Shown here: positions 62,796 through 64,000 of the stretch, piece by piece | Layout: each line of letters begins with the position of its first letter | Position numbering within the stretch: position 1 is the first letter of the stretch | NCBI GenBank assembly: GCA_025454975.1 | Contig: JALONK010000006.1 | Coordinates: forward strand, 1 to 64,000 | Origin: Bacteroidia bacterium | GTDB lineage: Bacteria; Bacteroidota; Bacteroidia; UKL13-3 | Direction: 5' to 3' | Length of the DNA stretch: 64,000 bases | Made by a program: the position numbers and the translations under genes | The notes under the pieces: generated by a model | Told to the model about the DNA's origin: nothing | The model's input: only the letters and a program-made list of their open reading frames with translations | The model's database searches: none

Positions 62796-64000
62796 ATGTC
62801 AAACACAACAAATCAAACAAAACCAAACGGAGAGGAAACAGATCCAACTCCAACGATGATTTGCGCTACTGCAATCGCGTGCCCTACACAAGCACCATGG
62901 TGTTTACCGGGTGTAACAGGCTGGCAAACTTGCACTCAACCAATTGGTCATACAGGCTGGCACACATGCACACCTGCAACACAATTAATGGGATGCACTA
63001 CAGCAACCTCAACGCCTACTACTGCACCGGCAGCAGCTCCAACCTTAGGTCCAACAGGCTGGTACACTTGCACACAACCCATTGGTCATACGGGCTGGCA
63101 CACTTGCACACCTGCAACACATTTAATGGGATGCACCACAGTAACCTCAACACCTACTACTGTTCCTGCAGCAACTCCAACATTAGGTCCAACAGGCTGG
63201 TATACCTGTACACAACCAATTGGTCAAACCGGATGGTACACTTGTACACCTGCCACACATTTAATGGGATGCACCACAGTTACCTCAACACCAACTACGG
63301 CACCTGCTGCAACTCCAACATTAGGTCCAACAGGCTGGTATACTTGCTTTGCGCCAACACAATTGTTAGGCTGCACTACAGCAACCTCAACTCCAACCAC
63401 AGCAAATAATGCTGCACCTGCAGTTGGTCCAACAGGATGGTACACTTGTTATAAACCAACACAATTATTAGGATGTACAACAGCAACCTCAACACCTAAT
63501 GCAGCCCCTGCAGTTGGTCCAACAGGATGGTACACTTGCGGACAAGCAACACAATTATTAGGATGCACAACAGCAACCTCAACGCCTACAACAGGTCCGG
63601 CAGCAGCCCCTGCAGTTGGTCCAACAGGATGGTACACATGCGGACAAGCAACACAATTATTAGGATGTACAACAGCAACCTCAACGCCTGTAGCTACAAC
63701 AGTAATTGGTTTAACAGGTTGGCATACTTGTGGACAAGCAACACATTTATTAGGATGTACAACAGTAACATCAACACCTAATGCTGCACCTGCGGTTGGT
63801 CCAACAGGCTGGTACACTTGTGGACAAGCAACACATTTATTAGGATGCACCACAGTAACATCAACAACTACAACAGGTCCGGCAGCAGCCCCTGCAGTTG
63901 GTCCAACAGGATGGTACACCTGCGGACAAGCAACACACTTGCTTGGATGCACCACAGTAACATCAACACCTACAACAGGTCCGGCCGCAGCTCCTGCAGT
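62796..64000 (+). CDS. Tandem Trp/Cys/Thr-repeat protein, cut off by window edge
   Basis: The frame opens at ATG 62796 and stays open for 401 codons to the window end. After a 38-residue start that is Thr-rich and hydrophilic (MSNTTNQTKPNGEETDP) with a Cys-containing bridge, there are ten tandem units of 30-46 residues. The usual unit reads GPTGWYTCGQATHLLGC, then CTTVTSTP, with two Cys eight residues apart; the first three units carry an extra WxTC block with an additional Cys. No signal peptide, membrane helix or sorting domain is seen. I do not recognise the protein. It lies 138 bases after the pepsin-like protease gene on the same strand. Confidence 0.85.
   Translation, partial: MSNTTNQTKPNGEETDPTPTMICATAIACPTQAPWCLPGVTGWQTCTQPIGHTGWHTCTPATQLMGCTTATSTPTTAPAAAPTLGPTGWYTCTQPIGHTGWHTCTPATHLMGCTTVTSTPTTVPAATPTLGPTGWYTCTQPIGQTGWYTCTPATHLMGCTTVTSTPTTAPAATPTLGPTGWYTCFAPTQLLGCTTATSTPTTANNAAPAVGPTGWYTCYKPTQLLGCTTATSTPNAAPAVGPTGWYTCGQATQLLGCTTATSTPTTGPAAAPAVGPTGWYTCGQATQLLGCTTATSTPVATTVIGLTGWHTCGQATHLLGCTTVTSTPNAAPAVGPTGWYTCGQATHLLGCTTVTSTTTTGPAAAPAVGPTGWYTCGQATHLLGCTTVTSTPTTGPAAAPA
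62910..64000 (+). repeat. Ten in-frame tandem repeats in the Trp/Cys gene
   Basis: Units begin at 62910, 63048, 63186, 63324, 63426, 63516, 63618, 63708, 63798 and 63900. The first three are 138 bases each; later ones are 102 or 90 bases, the difference being a variable Thr/Pro/Ala linker. The array continues past the window. The DNA is visibly richer in G and C than its surroundings, and synonymous differences between units show it is not a very recent copy-number event throughout. Confidence 0.92.

Noticed and set aside
63224..63955. Long open frames on the minus strand and in another plus frame inside the repeat array
   Set aside because: They mirror the tandem repeats of the real plus-strand frame from 62796. 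They have no start context of their own and repeat with the same period.
62910..64000. CRISPR array
   Set aside because: The repeats are in-frame coding units with variable length and diverged copies, not short identical repeats separated by unique spacers.

Overview
This 64 kb window looks like chromosome from a low-GC member of the phylum Bacteroidota, probably outside the gut Bacteroides. The evidence is: TAnnTTTG-type -7 promoter elements, almost no Shine-Dalgarno sequences, a type IX secretion C-terminal sorting domain, lipoproteins with Bacteroidota-style lipoboxes, a DUF4175 giant membrane protein, M49 and M61 peptidases, and a Kdp-type porin. I see no insertion sequence, prophage, CRISPR array or rRNA. 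Most genes are chromosomal housekeeping genes.

Layout. 1-3.6 kb (minus): cut-off lipoprotein, lumazine synthase, TPR membrane protein, pyruvate dehydrogenase E1 alpha. 3.8-9.3 kb: recF with a DciA-like DUF721 gene, the convergent DUF4175 protein, a periplasmic thioredoxin-fold protein. 9.4-16.8 kb: long PurF-like amidotransferase, LptB, a His-tailed lipoprotein, a divergent HxlR/SDR pair with a likely operator, an M28 peptidase, a YtcJ-type amidohydrolase. 17-25.6 kb: a glycan assembly block (methyltransferase, GT2, a three-part GT2-like/GT-C/TPR protein, a GT2/CoA-binding fusion) facing an MJ1255-type glycosyltransferase and an LpxH-like phosphoesterase. 25.7-39.8 kb: ApaG, DUF3592, AlbA_2, isocitrate dehydrogenase, PheT, CoA-binding protein, TPR lipoprotein, thioredoxin, DnaE, a T9SS-exported BNR protein, a CDF transporter. 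39.9-43.9 kb: a small sugar cluster (DegT aminotransferase, GT2, membrane protein, NusG paralogue). 43.9-50.4 kb: Rel/SpoT, tRNA-Leu(UAG), tig-clpP-clpX, YjbR. 50.4-57.4 kb: outer-membrane barrel, M49 peptidase, TIGR02757 protein, M61 peptidase, Crp/Fnr regulator, pentapeptide protein. 57.4-60.9 kb (minus): a Kdp-like sensor and regulator with a porin but no kdpFABC nearby.

The right end (61.4-64.0 kb) is the unusual part. After about 500 bases of AT-rich noncoding DNA comes a gene for a pepsin-like two-lobed aspartic protease (D130-S-G and D305-T-G), rare in bacteria. Next is an open reading frame that runs off the window and encodes at least ten tandem Trp/Cys/Thr-rich units. Neither protein shows a signal peptide. 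I cannot identify the repeat protein. The pair may be a protease and its repetitive substrate, a multi-core peptide precursor, or a structural repeat protein; the sequence alone does not decide this.

A general feature is that several genes (ribH, recF, lptB, M28, amidohydrolase, CoA-binding, clpX) have a -7-like box ending only 4-6 bases before the ATG, which predicts leaderless mRNAs. I used these boxes to choose starts where upstream in-frame TTG or ATG codons exist. All functional calls come from reading motifs by eye; no database search was run.
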